From NCBI GenBank assembly GCA_965237575.1, contig CBDEGI010000004.1, positions 4,216,001 to 4,280,000 on the forward strand: a stretch of DNA of 64,000 nt, written 5' to 3'. Under the pieces are notes generated by a model. That model did not search any database. It saw only the letters and a list, made by a program, of their open reading frames with translations, and was not told where the DNA came from. The stretch is from JAKZVK01 sp965237575 (GTDB lineage Bacteria; Acidobacteriota; Terriglobia; Bryobacterales; UBA6623). A program made the position numbers and the translations under genes. Of this stretch, positions 7,375 to 17,042 are shown piece after piece (within the stretch, counting starts at the first letter, position 1; each line of letters begins with the position of its first letter).

Positions 7375-8139
7375 ATGAAACAGGCAAACGTTCTGCACTT
7401 CGATTGCTCTTTTGGTCTCCACGAAGCGTTTTGGACGACTCGTGTCTTGGGGGCGCTTCAGAGCTGCAAAAGCCAGACGCTAAAGACCCGGCACTCGCAG
7501 TGGGACCGGCGGCGGTACAGGGGACTCACCTTAGGCGACCTCGCAGTCGCCGTCGGAACCAAGTTGACGATGGTTCACCTCGTTGTCCGCCGTGTTGACG
7601 ACCGGCTAAGGCAAATCGACAGGAAACTGCGATCTGACAGAGCAGAGGTTGAAGCATGCATAAGGGAAGGTGCGGCGTACCGGCTCTCCGACCGGGACCT
7701 GGGGCACGAAGCGATGCTTGACTTTGACTCATTCCTATTTGAGTCAAGGTCCGCCTATGAGATCACGGTTACGTTTGTCCAGCGATTCTTTGACCTGATC
7801 CTTGGAAAACGGTTAGCCAAAGGCTCGGCGAAAGAGGCGGTGGAGGCCGCCCTCCGGAAACGTGCGGCGCAGACCGGATGGATCGATCAGTTGAGGAAGA
7901 CGCGAAACCGGCTAATTCATGAGCGTGTCGCGTGGCTAGCCTTGGAAGACACCAAACGGAAGAAGCTCCGTTTTGATCCTGTGCTGCTGACAAGGACCGT
8001 TGATCGGCTAGAGGATGATCCGAATCGGGTGAGTATACACGAGTGCCGATCGATTTGGCACGGTTTCGTCGGTTCTTATGGGCATATGGAGGCGTGGCTA
8101 AAGCAAGAGATCGCTTCCGCAGATGCCGCCAATAACTGA
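7375..8139 (+). CDS. hypothetical protein with HEPN-type RN-x3-H motif
   Basis: This is a 254-residue soluble protein. The ATG at 7375 is chosen because GGAAGGA lies 9 bp upstream; a GTG at 7342 is in frame but lacks a site. The C-terminal half is helical. FDSFLFESRSAYEITVTFVQRFF is followed by LRKTRNRLIHERVAW, where R177-N178-x3-H182 matches the catalytic R-phi-x3-H motif of HEPN ribonucleases. The N-terminal 100 residues are basic, with a possible helix-turn-helix (LTLGDLAVAVG). I do not recognise a named family. It could be a stand-alone RNase toxin or defence effector. The toxin-antitoxin genes upstream support that view, but the 345-bp gap speaks against one operon with them. Confidence 0.6.
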   Translation: MKQANVLHFDCSFGLHEAFWTTRVLGALQSCKSQTLKTRHSQWDRRRYRGLTLGDLAVAVGTKLTMVHLVVRRVDDRLRQIDRKLRSDRAEVEACIREGAAYRLSDRDLGHEAMLDFDSFLFESRSAYEITVTFVQRFFDLILGKRLAKGSAKEAVEAALRKRAAQTGWIDQLRKTRNRLIHERVAWLALEDTKRKKLRFDPVLLTRTVDRLEDDPNRVSIHECRSIWHGFVGSYGHMEAWLKQEIASADAANN

Positions 8140-8285
8140 TTCGCTACGAGCTTTTTCCAGCACACCTAGTCCTTGCGGATAAGGCTCCGAATAGCACCGT
8201 CGTGGATGGATTCCCATCGAGGAGGACCCGGCGGCCCCCCACCCCCACTGTTGTAGAGTGAAAAACGACCGCGGGGAGGCGGAGG

Positions 8286-11200
8286 GTGCGGGAGTACTCG
8301 CTCGACGACAAGTACGTGCTGGATGGCGGGTGGGTCTATATGACCGGCATCCAGGCGCTGGTGCGGCTGCCCATCGAGCAGATGTGCCGCGACCGGCGCG
8401 CGGGGCTCAAGACCGGCACGTGGATCTCCGGCTACGAGGGCTCGCCGCTGGGCGGCTATGACCTCGCGCTCGAGCGCGTGCGCGGGCTGCTCGACGAGCA
8501 CAACATTCACTTCCTGCCTGGGGTGAACGAAGATTTGGCGGCCACCTCCGTTATGGGCAGCCAGGTCTATCAGGCGCTGCCCGACCCGCAAGTCGACGGC
8601 GTGGTCGGCATCTGGTACGGCAAGGGGCCGGGGGTCGACCGCTCGGGCGACGTCCTTCGTCACGCCAACCTCGCCGGTACCGGCAAGAACTGCGGTGCAT
8701 TGGCGCTGGCCGGCGACGACCACGGCTCGAAAAGCTCGACGATCCCCCACCAGAGCGAGCTGTCGTTCTACAACTTCGGCCTTCCGACGCTGCACCCCGG
8801 CAACACCCAGGAGGTGCTCGACTACGGCCTCTACGGCATTGCCCTGTCGCGCTACGCGGGCGTGTGGGCCGGCATGAAGCTGACCACCGACGTGTGCGAC
8901 GGCGGCGGCACGGTCGAGCTGCATCCCGAACACTGCCGCACGGTCGAGCCCGAGCTGATGATCGACGGCGAGCCGTACCAGAAGGTGATGAACCCGCTGT
9001 TGATCGTCCCCAACTCGCTTCACCTCGAGAAGGAGTTGCGACGGCGGCGTCTGCTGGCCGCAAGCGAGTTCGCGCACGTCAATGGCCTGAACGAGATCAA
9101 GGTGCGGCATCAGGGCGACCGGTTGGGCATCGTCAGCGCGGGCAAGGCGTACTACGACCTGAGGTCGGCTCTCGCGAATCTAGGTCTCGATGACGCGGCC
9201 CTCGAACACTTCGGCGTACGCATCTTGAAGCTCGCGATGGTCTATCCGCTCGCGCCGTCGATCATCGACGAGTTCGTCGAAGGACTCGACGAAGTGCTGG
9301 TGATCGAAGAGAAGCGCAGCTTCATCGAGCTGCAGCTTCGCGAGTTGCTCTACAACCGCGATCGGCGCCCGGCCATCTACGGCAAGAACGACAAGGACGG
9401 CAGCATCCTCTTCCCCAGCGACGGCGAACTGGACGCGGAGATCATCAGCAAGCGTCTGGCGGAGCGGCTGCTCAGCCTGTCGAATCTAGGGGCACAGCAT
9501 GCTGCGCCCGCGAGCACGCCAGGGCGTGCCCCCACATCACCTGTAGAACAGTTCGCTCCGGGTATCGAGCAGTGCCTCGCCGAGCTGGCCGAGATCGACC
9601 AGCGCATCAACGAAAGCAAGCGCGCACCCCATCGTGCACCGAGCTACTGCTCGGGCTGTCCGCACAACCGCTCCACTCTACTGCTGGAGGGGCAGATCGC
9701 CGGCGGCGGGATCGGCTGCCACGGCATGGCCGCGCGGTTCGATGGGAATCGAGGCGTCGCCTACCTCGGCCACATGGGCGGCGAAGGTGCCGCGTGGATC
9801 GGCGCCGCGCCCTTCAGCGGCAAGGACCATATCTTCCAGAACGTCGGCGACGGCACCTATGTGCACTCGGGGCGGCTTGGGGTGGCCGCCGCGGTCGCCT
9901 CGGGCGTCAACATCACCTTCAAGATCCTCTACAACGACGTCGTGGCGATGACGGGCGGACAGGACGCCGCCGGCAAGCTCACCATCCCCGCGATCACACG
10001 CGAGTTGGAAGCGAACGGTGTTCGCCGCATTGTCCTGCTCACTGACGATCTCAGCCGCTACAAGCAGCGCTCCGCGCTGGCGAAGATGACCGAGCTACGT
10101 CCGCGCGATGACATCGAAGAAGTGCTGGCGGATCTGGAAGCGACCCCCGGCACGACGGCGATGATCTACGACCAGATGTGCGCCGCCGAGAAGCGCCGGC
10201 GGCGCAATCGCGGCCTGATGCCCCAGCCCCTGCGGCGCATCATGATCAACGAGCGCGTCTGCGAAGGTTGCGGCGACTGCGTGACGCAATCCAACTGCGT
10301 GTCGCTGCATCCGGTCGAGACCGAGTACGGGCCGAAGACGAGGATCCATCAATCCTCATGCAACACCGACTACACCTGCGCGATGGGCGACTGCCCGTCG
10401 TTCGTTTCGGTGATGATCGAGGAGGGGTCGGGCCTCAAGAAGAAGCCGTTGCCCGCGCTACCGGAAATCTCGATCGCCGAGCCGGCCGAGAAAGTAGCGC
10501 CCGAGGGGCCCTATTACATCCTGATGCCCGGCGTCGGCGGTACGGGAGTGGTGACGATCAACGCCTTGCTGTCGACGGCGGCGCTCATCGAGGGAAAGCA
10601 TATCGCTACGCTCGACCAGACCGGCCTCGCGCAAAAGGGTGGCGCGGTCGTTTCTCACCTAACGATCTCGACCGAACCGATCGATGGCGCCAACCGCATC
10701 AGCCAGGGCTCGGCCGATCTCGTGCTCGGTTTCGACGTGATGGGAGCGGCGGGGGCGGCCAACCTGCGTCGCCTAGATCCTGGCCGCACCGCGGCGGTCG
10801 TGAACTCCCACGAGATTCCGACCGGGGACTCGATCCGCAAGGGTTTGACCGTCTTGTCGACAGACGGACACTTCGCGCGCACGGTTCGCCAGTTCACCGA
10901 CTCCGAGAAAACCGTGTTTGTCAATGCCTCGAAGCTGGCCGAATCGCTCTTTGGCGGCCATGTGTACACGAACGTCTTCCTGGTGGGGGTCGCCTACCAA
11001 GCCGGGCTCGTGCCGCTTGACGCCGAATCCATCGAGCATGCGATTCGTCTCAACGGTGTCAAGGTTGAGCGGAACCTGGAGGCCTTTCGGTGGGGCCGGC
11101 AATACCACCAAGATCCACGAGTGCTTGATGAGGTCATCGGCGAGCCTTCGGCGGCCGCCAAGGCTCCAGGACTCGACCGCCTCATCGAGAGCCGCGCCGA

Positions 11201-11801
11201 GGAATTGATGCGGTTTCAGAACGCCGGCTATGCCGAGCAGTACCGGGTCTTCGTCGAAGAGGTGCGCGCGGCGGAACAGAAGGCACGGCCCGGCAGCGAC
11301 GAACTCGCTGCAGCCGTGGCCCGCTACCTCTACAAGCTCATGGCCTACAAGGACGAGTATGAGGTGGCGCGGCTGCTGACCGACCCGACGTTTGACGTGC
11401 AGATGCGGGAGACGTTCGAGGCCCCGGTCAAGAAGCTCTATCACCTCCACCCGCCCACGCTGCGGGCGCTGGGCTGGAAGCGCAAGTTGTCGCTCGGTCC
11501 GTGGTTCGGTCCCTTCTTGCGCGTTCTGGCCAGGCTGAAAGGGCTGCGGGGGACGCCGCTCGATCCCTTCGGCTGGGTCCACATCCGCCGCGAGGAGCGT
11601 GCCCTGATCGACTGGTATCGGGAAGTGTTGCACGGGGTGCTTTCAGGCCTCAGCGCCGCCAACCTCGGCCAAGCTGTCGAGATTGCCCGCATTCCCGACC
11701 AGATTCGCGGCTACGAGCAGATCAAGCTCGACTCGATCGCAAAGGCCCGCGAGGCGGCTGCTCAGAAGCTGGCCGAGATGAGCCGGCAGGCGGCAGCCTA
11801 G
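8286..11801 (+). CDS. fused indolepyruvate ferredoxin oxidoreductase (IorA-IorB)
   Basis: This 1171-residue cytoplasmic enzyme oxidatively decarboxylates aryl- or branched-chain 2-oxo acids to acyl-CoA and reduces ferredoxin. The N-terminal part carries the pyrimidine-binding domain (SGYEGSPLGGYD, about 46-57). TPP binding follows at about 460-570 (CSGCPHNRST, GIGCHGMAARF, NVGDGTYVHSG, MTGGQDAAG). A cysteine cluster C659-x2-C662-x2-C665 and further cysteines (CNTDYTCAMGDC) suit an iron-sulfur site. The gamma/IorB domain follows (MPGVGGTGVVTINALLS, about 743), then a C-terminal helical DUF6537-like region. Length and order match the one-chain form of the enzyme. The GTG start follows GGGGAGGCGGAGG. 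It stands alone. Confidence 0.92.
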   Translation: MREYSLDDKYVLDGGWVYMTGIQALVRLPIEQMCRDRRAGLKTGTWISGYEGSPLGGYDLALERVRGLLDEHNIHFLPGVNEDLAATSVMGSQVYQALPDPQVDGVVGIWYGKGPGVDRSGDVLRHANLAGTGKNCGALALAGDDHGSKSSTIPHQSELSFYNFGLPTLHPGNTQEVLDYGLYGIALSRYAGVWAGMKLTTDVCDGGGTVELHPEHCRTVEPELMIDGEPYQKVMNPLLIVPNSLHLEKELRRRRLLAASEFAHVNGLNEIKVRHQGDRLGIVSAGKAYYDLRSALANLGLDDAALEHFGVRILKLAMVYPLAPSIIDEFVEGLDEVLVIEEKRSFIELQLRELLYNRDRRPAIYGKNDKDGSILFPSDGELDAEIISKRLAERLLSLSNLGAQHAAPASTPGRAPTSPVEQFAPGIEQCLAELAEIDQRINESKRAPHRAPSYCSGCPHNRSTLLLEGQIAGGGIGCHGMAARFDGNRGVAYLGHMGGEGAAWIGAAPFSGKDHIFQNVGDGTYVHSGRLGVAAAVASGVNITFKILYNDVVAMTGGQDAAGKLTIPAITRELEANGVRRIVLLTDDLSRYKQRSALAKMTELRPRDDIEEVLADLEATPGTTAMIYDQMCAAEKRRRRNRGLMPQPLRRIMINERVCEGCGDCVTQSNCVSLHPVETEYGPKTRIHQSSCNTDYTCAMGDCPSFVSVMIEEGSGLKKKPLPALPEISIAEPAEKVAPEGPYYILMPGVGGTGVVTINALLSTAALIEGKHIATLDQTGLAQKGGAVVSHLTISTEPIDGANRISQGSADLVLGFDVMGAAGAANLRRLDPGRTAAVVNSHEIPTGDSIRKGLTVLSTDGHFARTVRQFTDSEKTVFVNASKLAESLFGGHVYTNVFLVGVAYQAGLVPLDAESIEHAIRLNGVKVERNLEAFRWGRQYHQDPRVLDEVIGEPSAAAKAPGLDRLIESRAEELMRFQNAGYAEQYRVFVEEVRAAEQKARPGSDELAAAVARYLYKLMAYKDEYEVARLLTDPTFDVQMRETFEAPVKKLYHLHPPTLRALGWKRKLSLGPWFGPFLRVLARLKGLRGTPLDPFGWVHIRREERALIDWYREVLHGVLSGLSAANLGQAVEIARIPDQIRGYEQIKLDSIAKAREAAAQKLAEMSRQAAA

Positions 11802-11932
11802 AGGTTGCAGGCCCGCCCGCTCTGCCGGCTCTGACGCGTGGCTGAGAGGCTCACTCTGCTTACGTACATGAACATGCTGACTTGACTTTCGATGCTGTCG
11901 ATGGTCACGGCCAGTGACGGCGGGCTCCTGCC

Positions 11933-11961
11933 TTGCCTTTCAGCCCCACACGGCATAGAAT
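11933..11961 (+). promoter_or_regulatory. sigma-70-type promoter of the rimP-nusA-infB operon
   Basis: TTGCCT (11933-11938) and TAGAAT (11956-11961) are separated by exactly 17 bp. Transcription would start near 11968, leaving a leader of about 93 nt that holds the attenuator hairpin. Confidence 0.65.
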
Positions 11962-11992
11962 AAAAACAGCTTACTTTCCAATGACGCAAGTC

Positions 11993-12018
11993 AAAGTGGG
12001 CGCTGAGCCCACTTTTTT
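11993..12018 (+). terminator. rimP-leader attenuator hairpin
   Basis: AAAGTGGGC (11993-12001) pairs perfectly with GCCCACTTT (12007-12015) around the loop GCTGA, and a run of six T ends at 12018. An intrinsic terminator placed between the promoter and rimP, 43 bp before the start codon, is the hallmark of the rimP-leader element. In enterobacteria NusA controls its own operon by termination in this leader; a similar feedback is likely here. Confidence 0.8.
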
Positions 12019-12060
12019 ATTGCTCATTTGGTTCTGTGAGCCAGGAGAGCCGTAGCGGCC

Positions 12061-12531
12061 ATGGCTTGGGTCACCGCGGAACGACAGGCTCGCATCCGCG
12101 AGATAGCGGAGCGGGTAGCATCGTCTGAAGGTCTGGAGGTAGTGGACATAGAGTGTCGTGGCGACACGCAGAACGGTTTGGTGCGGATCTTTATCGACAA
12201 GCCGGAGGGCATCACGCACGGCGATTGCGAGCTGGTTTCGCGCCAGGTGAGCGCGTTCTTGGATGTGGAGGATCTGGTTCCCGGGCGCTTCCGGCTGGAA
12301 GTGTCCTCGCCGGGGCTCGACAGGAAGCTGCGGACGCCGGCGGACTATGAGCGTTTCGCGGGCAAGAAAGTCTGCATCCAGTTGCGGCACCCGCATGAGG
12401 GCCGCAAACAGTTCACCGGGAGGTTGCGCGGGTACGAGCAGGACCTGGTCGCGATGGAGGTTGGAGACGAATCCGTGTTAAAGATTCGCCTTGACGATAT
12501 TGAGCAGGCCCGGCTCGTTGTGGAGTTCTAG
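12061..12531 (+). CDS. rimP: ribosome maturation factor RimP
   Basis: This 156-residue protein is needed for 30S subunit maturation. The N-terminal alpha/beta domain contains GLEVVDIECRGDTQNGLVRIFID and the family signature SPGLDRKLRTPADYERFAGKKV. The C-terminal Sm-like beta barrel follows (KQFTGRLRGYEQDLVAMEV, then IRLDDIEQARLVVEF). Length is typical. It is the first gene of the operon and lies 18 bp before nusA, as in most bacteria. The start at ATG 12061 follows GGAGAGCC. Confidence 0.95.
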   Translation: MAWVTAERQARIREIAERVASSEGLEVVDIECRGDTQNGLVRIFIDKPEGITHGDCELVSRQVSAFLDVEDLVPGRFRLEVSSPGLDRKLRTPADYERFAGKKVCIQLRHPHEGRKQFTGRLRGYEQDLVAMEVGDESVLKIRLDDIEQARLVVEF

Positions 12532-12549
12532 GGTGGCTCGAAGAGGTTA

Positions 12550-14172
12550 ATGATGGAGAGTCTTTTTACTCAAATCGAAGATCTGAGTAAGTCGAAGGGC
12601 ATCGATCCGCAAATCGTCATCGATGCTCTCAAGGACGCGATCGTTGTCGCTGCCCGCAAGTACTACAAGACCGGCGAGGAGCTGGTTGCCGACTACAACT
12701 CCGACAGCGGCCAGATCGAAGTGTACGCCGTTAAGATCGTCACCGACTTTGTCGCCAACCCTGCCCGCGAGATCAGCATGACCGAAGCCCGCCGAAGCGA
12801 CTCTGAAGCCGAGCTGGGCAGTGAACTTCGGTTCAAGAAGGAGACGCAGGGACTGGGCCGTATCTCGGCCCAACTCGCCAAGCAGGTGATCTTTCAAAAG
12901 ATCCGCGAGGCCGAGCGCGAGACGATTTTCAACGAGTTTTCGGGCCGTATCGGCGAGATTGTGCCTTGCACGGTGAAGAGGGTCGAGGGTCCGGATTTGA
13001 TCGTCGACATCGGGCGCACCGAAGCGCGGCTGCCGCGGCGCGAGCAGTCGCGTCTCGAGAGTTTCTCGCCCGGTGATCGTGTCCGCCTCGTCATTAAGGC
13101 GATCGAGAAGGCAGGCCGCGGACCCGCGGTGATCGTCTCGCGGGCCTCCGAAGAGCTGGTCAAGACGCTCTTTGAGCAGGAAGTGCCCGAGATCTACGAT
13201 GGAACGGTCAAGATCCGGGCGTGCAGCCGCGAGGCCGGAGAACGCACCAAGATCGCGGTGCTCTCGAGCGACCGGGACGTTGACGCGGTTGGTGCTTGCG
13301 TCGGTATGCGAGGCATGCGCGTACAGTCGATTATCCGCGAGCTGCGAGGCGAGAAGATCGATATCATCGGGTACTCCGAGGACCCGATCGAGATGGCCAC
13401 TCACGCGTTGAGCCCGGCGAACATTAGCCGCGTTACGATCCTCGACCCGGTGCAGCGGCATCTCGAAGTCGTCGTCGACGATACCCAGCTCTCGCTAGCC
13501 ATCGGCAAGAAAGGCCAGAACGTTCGTCTGGCCGCCAAGCTGATGGGTTGGCACATCGACATCAAGAGCGAAGAAGAGAAGCGGCAGGAGGTCGAGTCGA
13601 CCATGGCCGCCATGGTCGGCGCCGGGTCGCCGGTGAGCGTCTTGATCGAGTATGGGTTGACCGAAAAGCTGGTCGACAAGCTCATCGATGCCGGTGCCTC
13701 GACGGTTGAGCGCTTGGCTGACATGACGCCGGAGCAACTCCAGGAGATCCCCGGCATCGGGCCCAAGATGGTGGAGAAGATCACCCTGTCGGTGAATAAC
13801 TACTTCTCGCAGTTCGAACAGGCCGCGCCCGCTCCCGAGATGCCGGTAGCCGCCGAGCCGCCCCCGATCGAGGAAACCGAGGAGCCGGTCCCGCAAGAGG
13901 CAGCGGCGGCGTCCGCTGCAAGCGACGCGGCCGCGATCATGCCGGGTCTTCCCGTCGAAGGTGTCGCGGACGAGGATGTCGACGAAGAACTCGACGAAGA
14001 CTTTGATAACATGGATCTTAACCTGGGAGCAGACCGTCTCGAGCTCGACGACGCCTCCGAAGGCGCCGCCGAGCCGGCTGAAGTTTCGGCCAATGGTCCG
14101 GAGCCGGGCGTGGACGATGAAAAACACTCAGTCGAGGGCCAACAAGATGACACGGTAGCGGCGACGGAGTAG
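12550..14172 (+). CDS. nusA: transcription termination/antitermination factor NusA
   Basis: The 540-residue protein binds RNA polymerase and nascent RNA and affects pausing, termination and antitermination. Domains in order: RNAP-binding N-domain (about 1-130), S1 domain (VPCTVKRVEGPDLIVDIG, about 135-205), KH1 and KH2 (about 225-345; GMRGMRVQSIIREL and AIGKKGQNVRLAAKL are the GXXG loops). A helix-hairpin-helix region follows (STVERLADMTPEQLQEIPGIG), then a low-complexity acidic tail rich in E, D, A and P from about residue 425. The acidic tail is longer than in short NusA proteins and lacks the two AR domains of E. coli. ATG 12550 or 12553 could be the start. Confidence 0.95.
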   Translation: MMESLFTQIEDLSKSKGIDPQIVIDALKDAIVVAARKYYKTGEELVADYNSDSGQIEVYAVKIVTDFVANPAREISMTEARRSDSEAELGSELRFKKETQGLGRISAQLAKQVIFQKIREAERETIFNEFSGRIGEIVPCTVKRVEGPDLIVDIGRTEARLPRREQSRLESFSPGDRVRLVIKAIEKAGRGPAVIVSRASEELVKTLFEQEVPEIYDGTVKIRACSREAGERTKIAVLSSDRDVDAVGACVGMRGMRVQSIIRELRGEKIDIIGYSEDPIEMATHALSPANISRVTILDPVQRHLEVVVDDTQLSLAIGKKGQNVRLAAKLMGWHIDIKSEEEKRQEVESTMAAMVGAGSPVSVLIEYGLTEKLVDKLIDAGASTVERLADMTPEQLQEIPGIGPKMVEKITLSVNNYFSQFEQAAPAPEMPVAAEPPPIEETEEPVPQEAAAASAASDAAAIMPGLPVEGVADEDVDEELDEDFDNMDLNLGADRLELDDASEGAAEPAEVSANGPEPGVDDEKHSVEGQQDDTVAATE

Positions 14173-14180
14173 GGGTAGTT

Positions 14181-17042
14181 TTGGCGAAGAAAACGACGAT
14201 TCGGATCAATGAGCTAGCTCGAGAACTTGAGGTAAAGGCCTCGGCCATTCTGGAGTTGTTGCCCGAGGCGGGCGTCAAGGAAAAGAAGACGCACTCGAGT
14301 TCGGTGGAGCTCGAAGCAGCCGAGAAGGTCCGAAAACTGATTCTCGACGAGTCGAAGTCCGCCGAGAAGGCAAAGGCGCCCGCCAAGGCCGCCGCTCGGC
14401 CGACGAAAGCCCCGGCCGCGCCCGCGCGCGAAGCAAAGCTCGCCGCCGAAGCGAAGCCCAAGGCCGCTCCGGCTACAGCGCCGGCAGCCGCAAAGCTTTC
14501 GATTCCCAGCGGGCGGGGCGGCGCGCCGTTGCGTCCGCCGGTGCGGGTTCTGCGGCCTCCGCTCAAGCAAGCATCCTCCACAGCGGCAAAGCCAGCGGTA
14601 ACTCCTACCCCTACAGATCCCGAGACTCCCGCTGCCAAGACACCCGCTGCGAGGGCGCCGGCTACGACGATGCCGGCGGCACCTACGGCGCCGGCGGAAC
14701 CGATTCGCCGCCGTGTTTCCAGTTTGCCCGGAGGTTCTGCTGCTCCCCCGGCCACGACCGGCGCGGCCCGTCCAGTGAAGCCGATCCCGACTCAGCCGGC
14801 TGCCGCGGGCCCGACGCTGGGTCCTCGCGCGCCGCTGGCGGCCAAGAAAGCTCCGGTCCTGCCCGGAGCGCCGATCCGGCCTCCCGTATCGCACCACGCC
14901 CCTGGCGCCCGTCAGCGTCCCGTGGCCCGCGCGGCGCAACCTGCCGCCCCGGGGCCAGGAGTCCGCCCCGGCGGCCGCGCAGCAAGGCCGGTGGCACGGG
15001 AGGCTCAGAAACCGGTATTGATCCCGGGAAAACCGATCTACGAGCGGGCCAGAAGGCCTGCGGCGGCGGTTCCGGGCATGCCGATGTCCCGTCCGGCCAT
15101 GCCTGGGTTCAGCCGGCCCATGCACCCGACCGGCCGCGGCCCTGCGCCCGGGGCACCCGGGTACCGGCCCCACGCCGGTCGGCGCCGGCCCCAGGCGCGG
15201 ACCATTCGCGATCGGGAGGCCGAGCGCGAAGCCAAGGTCCTGGGACGGCAGGGGCGGGTGCCGATCGCTCCTACCAAGGCGGTCAATACCGAGGTTACCG
15301 TCAGCGAGGGCACGACCGTCAAGGAACTAGCCGAGAGGCTGGGCATCAAAGCCAACCAGGTGATCAGGGTGCTGGTCGATCGCGGCCTGTTCGCCACGAT
15401 CAATCAGACGCTCGATCTAGAGACGCTCAAGGGCCTTTGCAAGCAATTCGGCGCAACCACGACCGAAACCAGCTTTGAAGAGGAAGCCATGCAGGAGGTC
15501 GAGGAGTCCGAAGTCACCGGCGACTTGCTGCCTCGCGCCCCCGTTGTAACCGTCATGGGGCACGTCGACCACGGCAAGACGTCGGTCCTCGACGCCGTGC
15601 GCGAAACCAACGTTGCCGAGCGGGAGGCAGGCGGCATTACGCAAGCCATCGGCGCCTACCATGTCGAGCACAGCGGGCGAAAGATCGTCTTCATCGATAC
15701 GCCCGGCCACGAGGCCTTTACCCGAATGCGCGCCCGCGGCGCCGAGGTGACCGACATTGTCATCCTGGTTGTGGCGGCTGATGACGGCGTGATGCCTCAG
15801 ACGCTCGAGGCCATGGACCACGCCAAGTCGGCGGGCGTGCCGATCATCGTCGCGATCAACAAAATCGACAAACCCGACGCCCAGCCCGACCGTGTCAAGC
15901 AGCAGTTGGCCGACCGCGGGCTCCTTCCCGAGGACTGGGGTGGTGACACCGTGATGGTGCCCGTCTCGGCCACCGAGAAGCAGAACCTCGACAGCTTGCT
16001 CGAGATGGTCTTGCTCGTCGCCGATCTGCGTGAGCCGAAGGCCAACCCGGCCCGGCCGGCGGTGGGTACGGTCCTCGAATCGAAGCTCGACCGGGGCCAG
16101 GGTCCGGTTGCCACCGTCCTCGTACAGAACGGTACGCTTCGCAGCGGTGACTACTTCGTGGTGGGATCCGTGTTCGGCAAGGTGCGCGCGATGATCGACG
16201 ACACTGGCCAGAAGGTCACCGAAGCGCCCCCGTCGTCCGCAGTGGTCGTGTTGGGCCTTGAAGGACTGCCCGCGCCCGGCGACTCCCTGCAGGTCGTCAC
16301 CGACACCGACAAGGCCAAGAAGATCGTCGAGCATCGCGAGGACAAAGTTCGCGAGCAAGCGCTCGCCAAGTCGTCCCGGCTGTCGCTCGAGCAGTTCCAA
16401 GAGCAGCTCAAAGCCGGCGAGATCAAGGAGTTGCCGATCCTGCTCAAGTGCGACGTGCAGGGTTCGATGGAGGTTCTCTCTGACGCATTGGAGAGACTCT
16501 CGAATGAAAAGGTCAAGGTACGGCTGCTCCACACCGGCGTGGGGGCCATCTCCGAATCCGACGTGCTGCTCGCCACCGCGGCGAACGCCATCATCATTGG
16601 CTTCGGGGTCCGCCCCGAGCGCAGTGCTTCGGTCATGGCCGACCGCGACAAAGTCGATATCCGTCTCTACACGATCATCTATGAGTTGATCGACGAGATC
16701 AAACGCGCCATGCAGGGTCTGCTCGACCCAGTGCTCAAGGAGAAGTTCCTGGGCCGCGCCGATGTGCTCGAAACCTTCCGAGCGTCAAAGGTCGGAACCA
16801 TCGCCGGCTGCGTGATTCAGGAAGGCCGCGTCACCAAGAGCGCGGAGGTCCACCTGCTGCGCGACAGCGTCGTGGTCTACACCGGCAAGCTCGGCTCGCT
16901 GCGGCGCTTCAAGGACGACGTCAACGAAGTGCGCTCCGGGCAAGAGTGCGGCATGGGCATCGAGAACTTCAATGACGTCAAGAAGGGCGATGTCATCGAA
17001 GCCTTCGTGACCGAAAAGGTGGCCGACGTAGCCTTTGTCTGA
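14181..17042 (+). CDS. infB: translation initiation factor IF-2
   Basis: The 953-residue GTPase brings initiator tRNA to the 30S subunit. It starts with TTG at 14181, 8 bp after nusA. An IF2_N domain (about 1-55) is followed by a linker of roughly 280 residues rich in A, P, K and R. A second IF2_N domain (VTVSEGTTVKELAERLGIKANQ) precedes the G domain. The G motifs are intact: GHVDHGKT at 460-467, DTPGH at 506-510, NKID at 560-563. Domains II, III and the C-terminal fMet-tRNA-binding domain complete it. The long Pro/Ala linker is usual in high-GC phyla. Its stop TGA overlaps the ATG of ylxP by one base. Confidence 0.97.
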   Translation: MAKKTTIRINELARELEVKASAILELLPEAGVKEKKTHSSSVELEAAEKVRKLILDESKSAEKAKAPAKAAARPTKAPAAPAREAKLAAEAKPKAAPATAPAAAKLSIPSGRGGAPLRPPVRVLRPPLKQASSTAAKPAVTPTPTDPETPAAKTPAARAPATTMPAAPTAPAEPIRRRVSSLPGGSAAPPATTGAARPVKPIPTQPAAAGPTLGPRAPLAAKKAPVLPGAPIRPPVSHHAPGARQRPVARAAQPAAPGPGVRPGGRAARPVAREAQKPVLIPGKPIYERARRPAAAVPGMPMSRPAMPGFSRPMHPTGRGPAPGAPGYRPHAGRRRPQARTIRDREAEREAKVLGRQGRVPIAPTKAVNTEVTVSEGTTVKELAERLGIKANQVIRVLVDRGLFATINQTLDLETLKGLCKQFGATTTETSFEEEAMQEVEESEVTGDLLPRAPVVTVMGHVDHGKTSVLDAVRETNVAEREAGGITQAIGAYHVEHSGRKIVFIDTPGHEAFTRMRARGAEVTDIVILVVAADDGVMPQTLEAMDHAKSAGVPIIVAINKIDKPDAQPDRVKQQLADRGLLPEDWGGDTVMVPVSATEKQNLDSLLEMVLLVADLREPKANPARPAVGTVLESKLDRGQGPVATVLVQNGTLRSGDYFVVGSVFGKVRAMIDDTGQKVTEAPPSSAVVVLGLEGLPAPGDSLQVVTDTDKAKKIVEHREDKVREQALAKSSRLSLEQFQEQLKAGEIKELPILLKCDVQGSMEVLSDALERLSNEKVKVRLLHTGVGAISESDVLLATAANAIIIGFGVRPERSASVMADRDKVDIRLYTIIYELIDEIKRAMQGLLDPVLKEKFLGRADVLETFRASKVGTIAGCVIQEGRVTKSAEVHLLRDSVVVYTGKLGSLRRFKDDVNEVRSGQECGMGIENFNDVKKGDVIEAFVTEKVADVAFV

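Noticed and set aside
6454..8139. The nucleotidyltransferase and the HEPN-motif protein as one type VII toxin-antitoxin operon
   Set aside because: A 345-bp gap with a structured repeat separates them, and genuine pairs are adjacent; kept only as a possibility under the HEPN finding.
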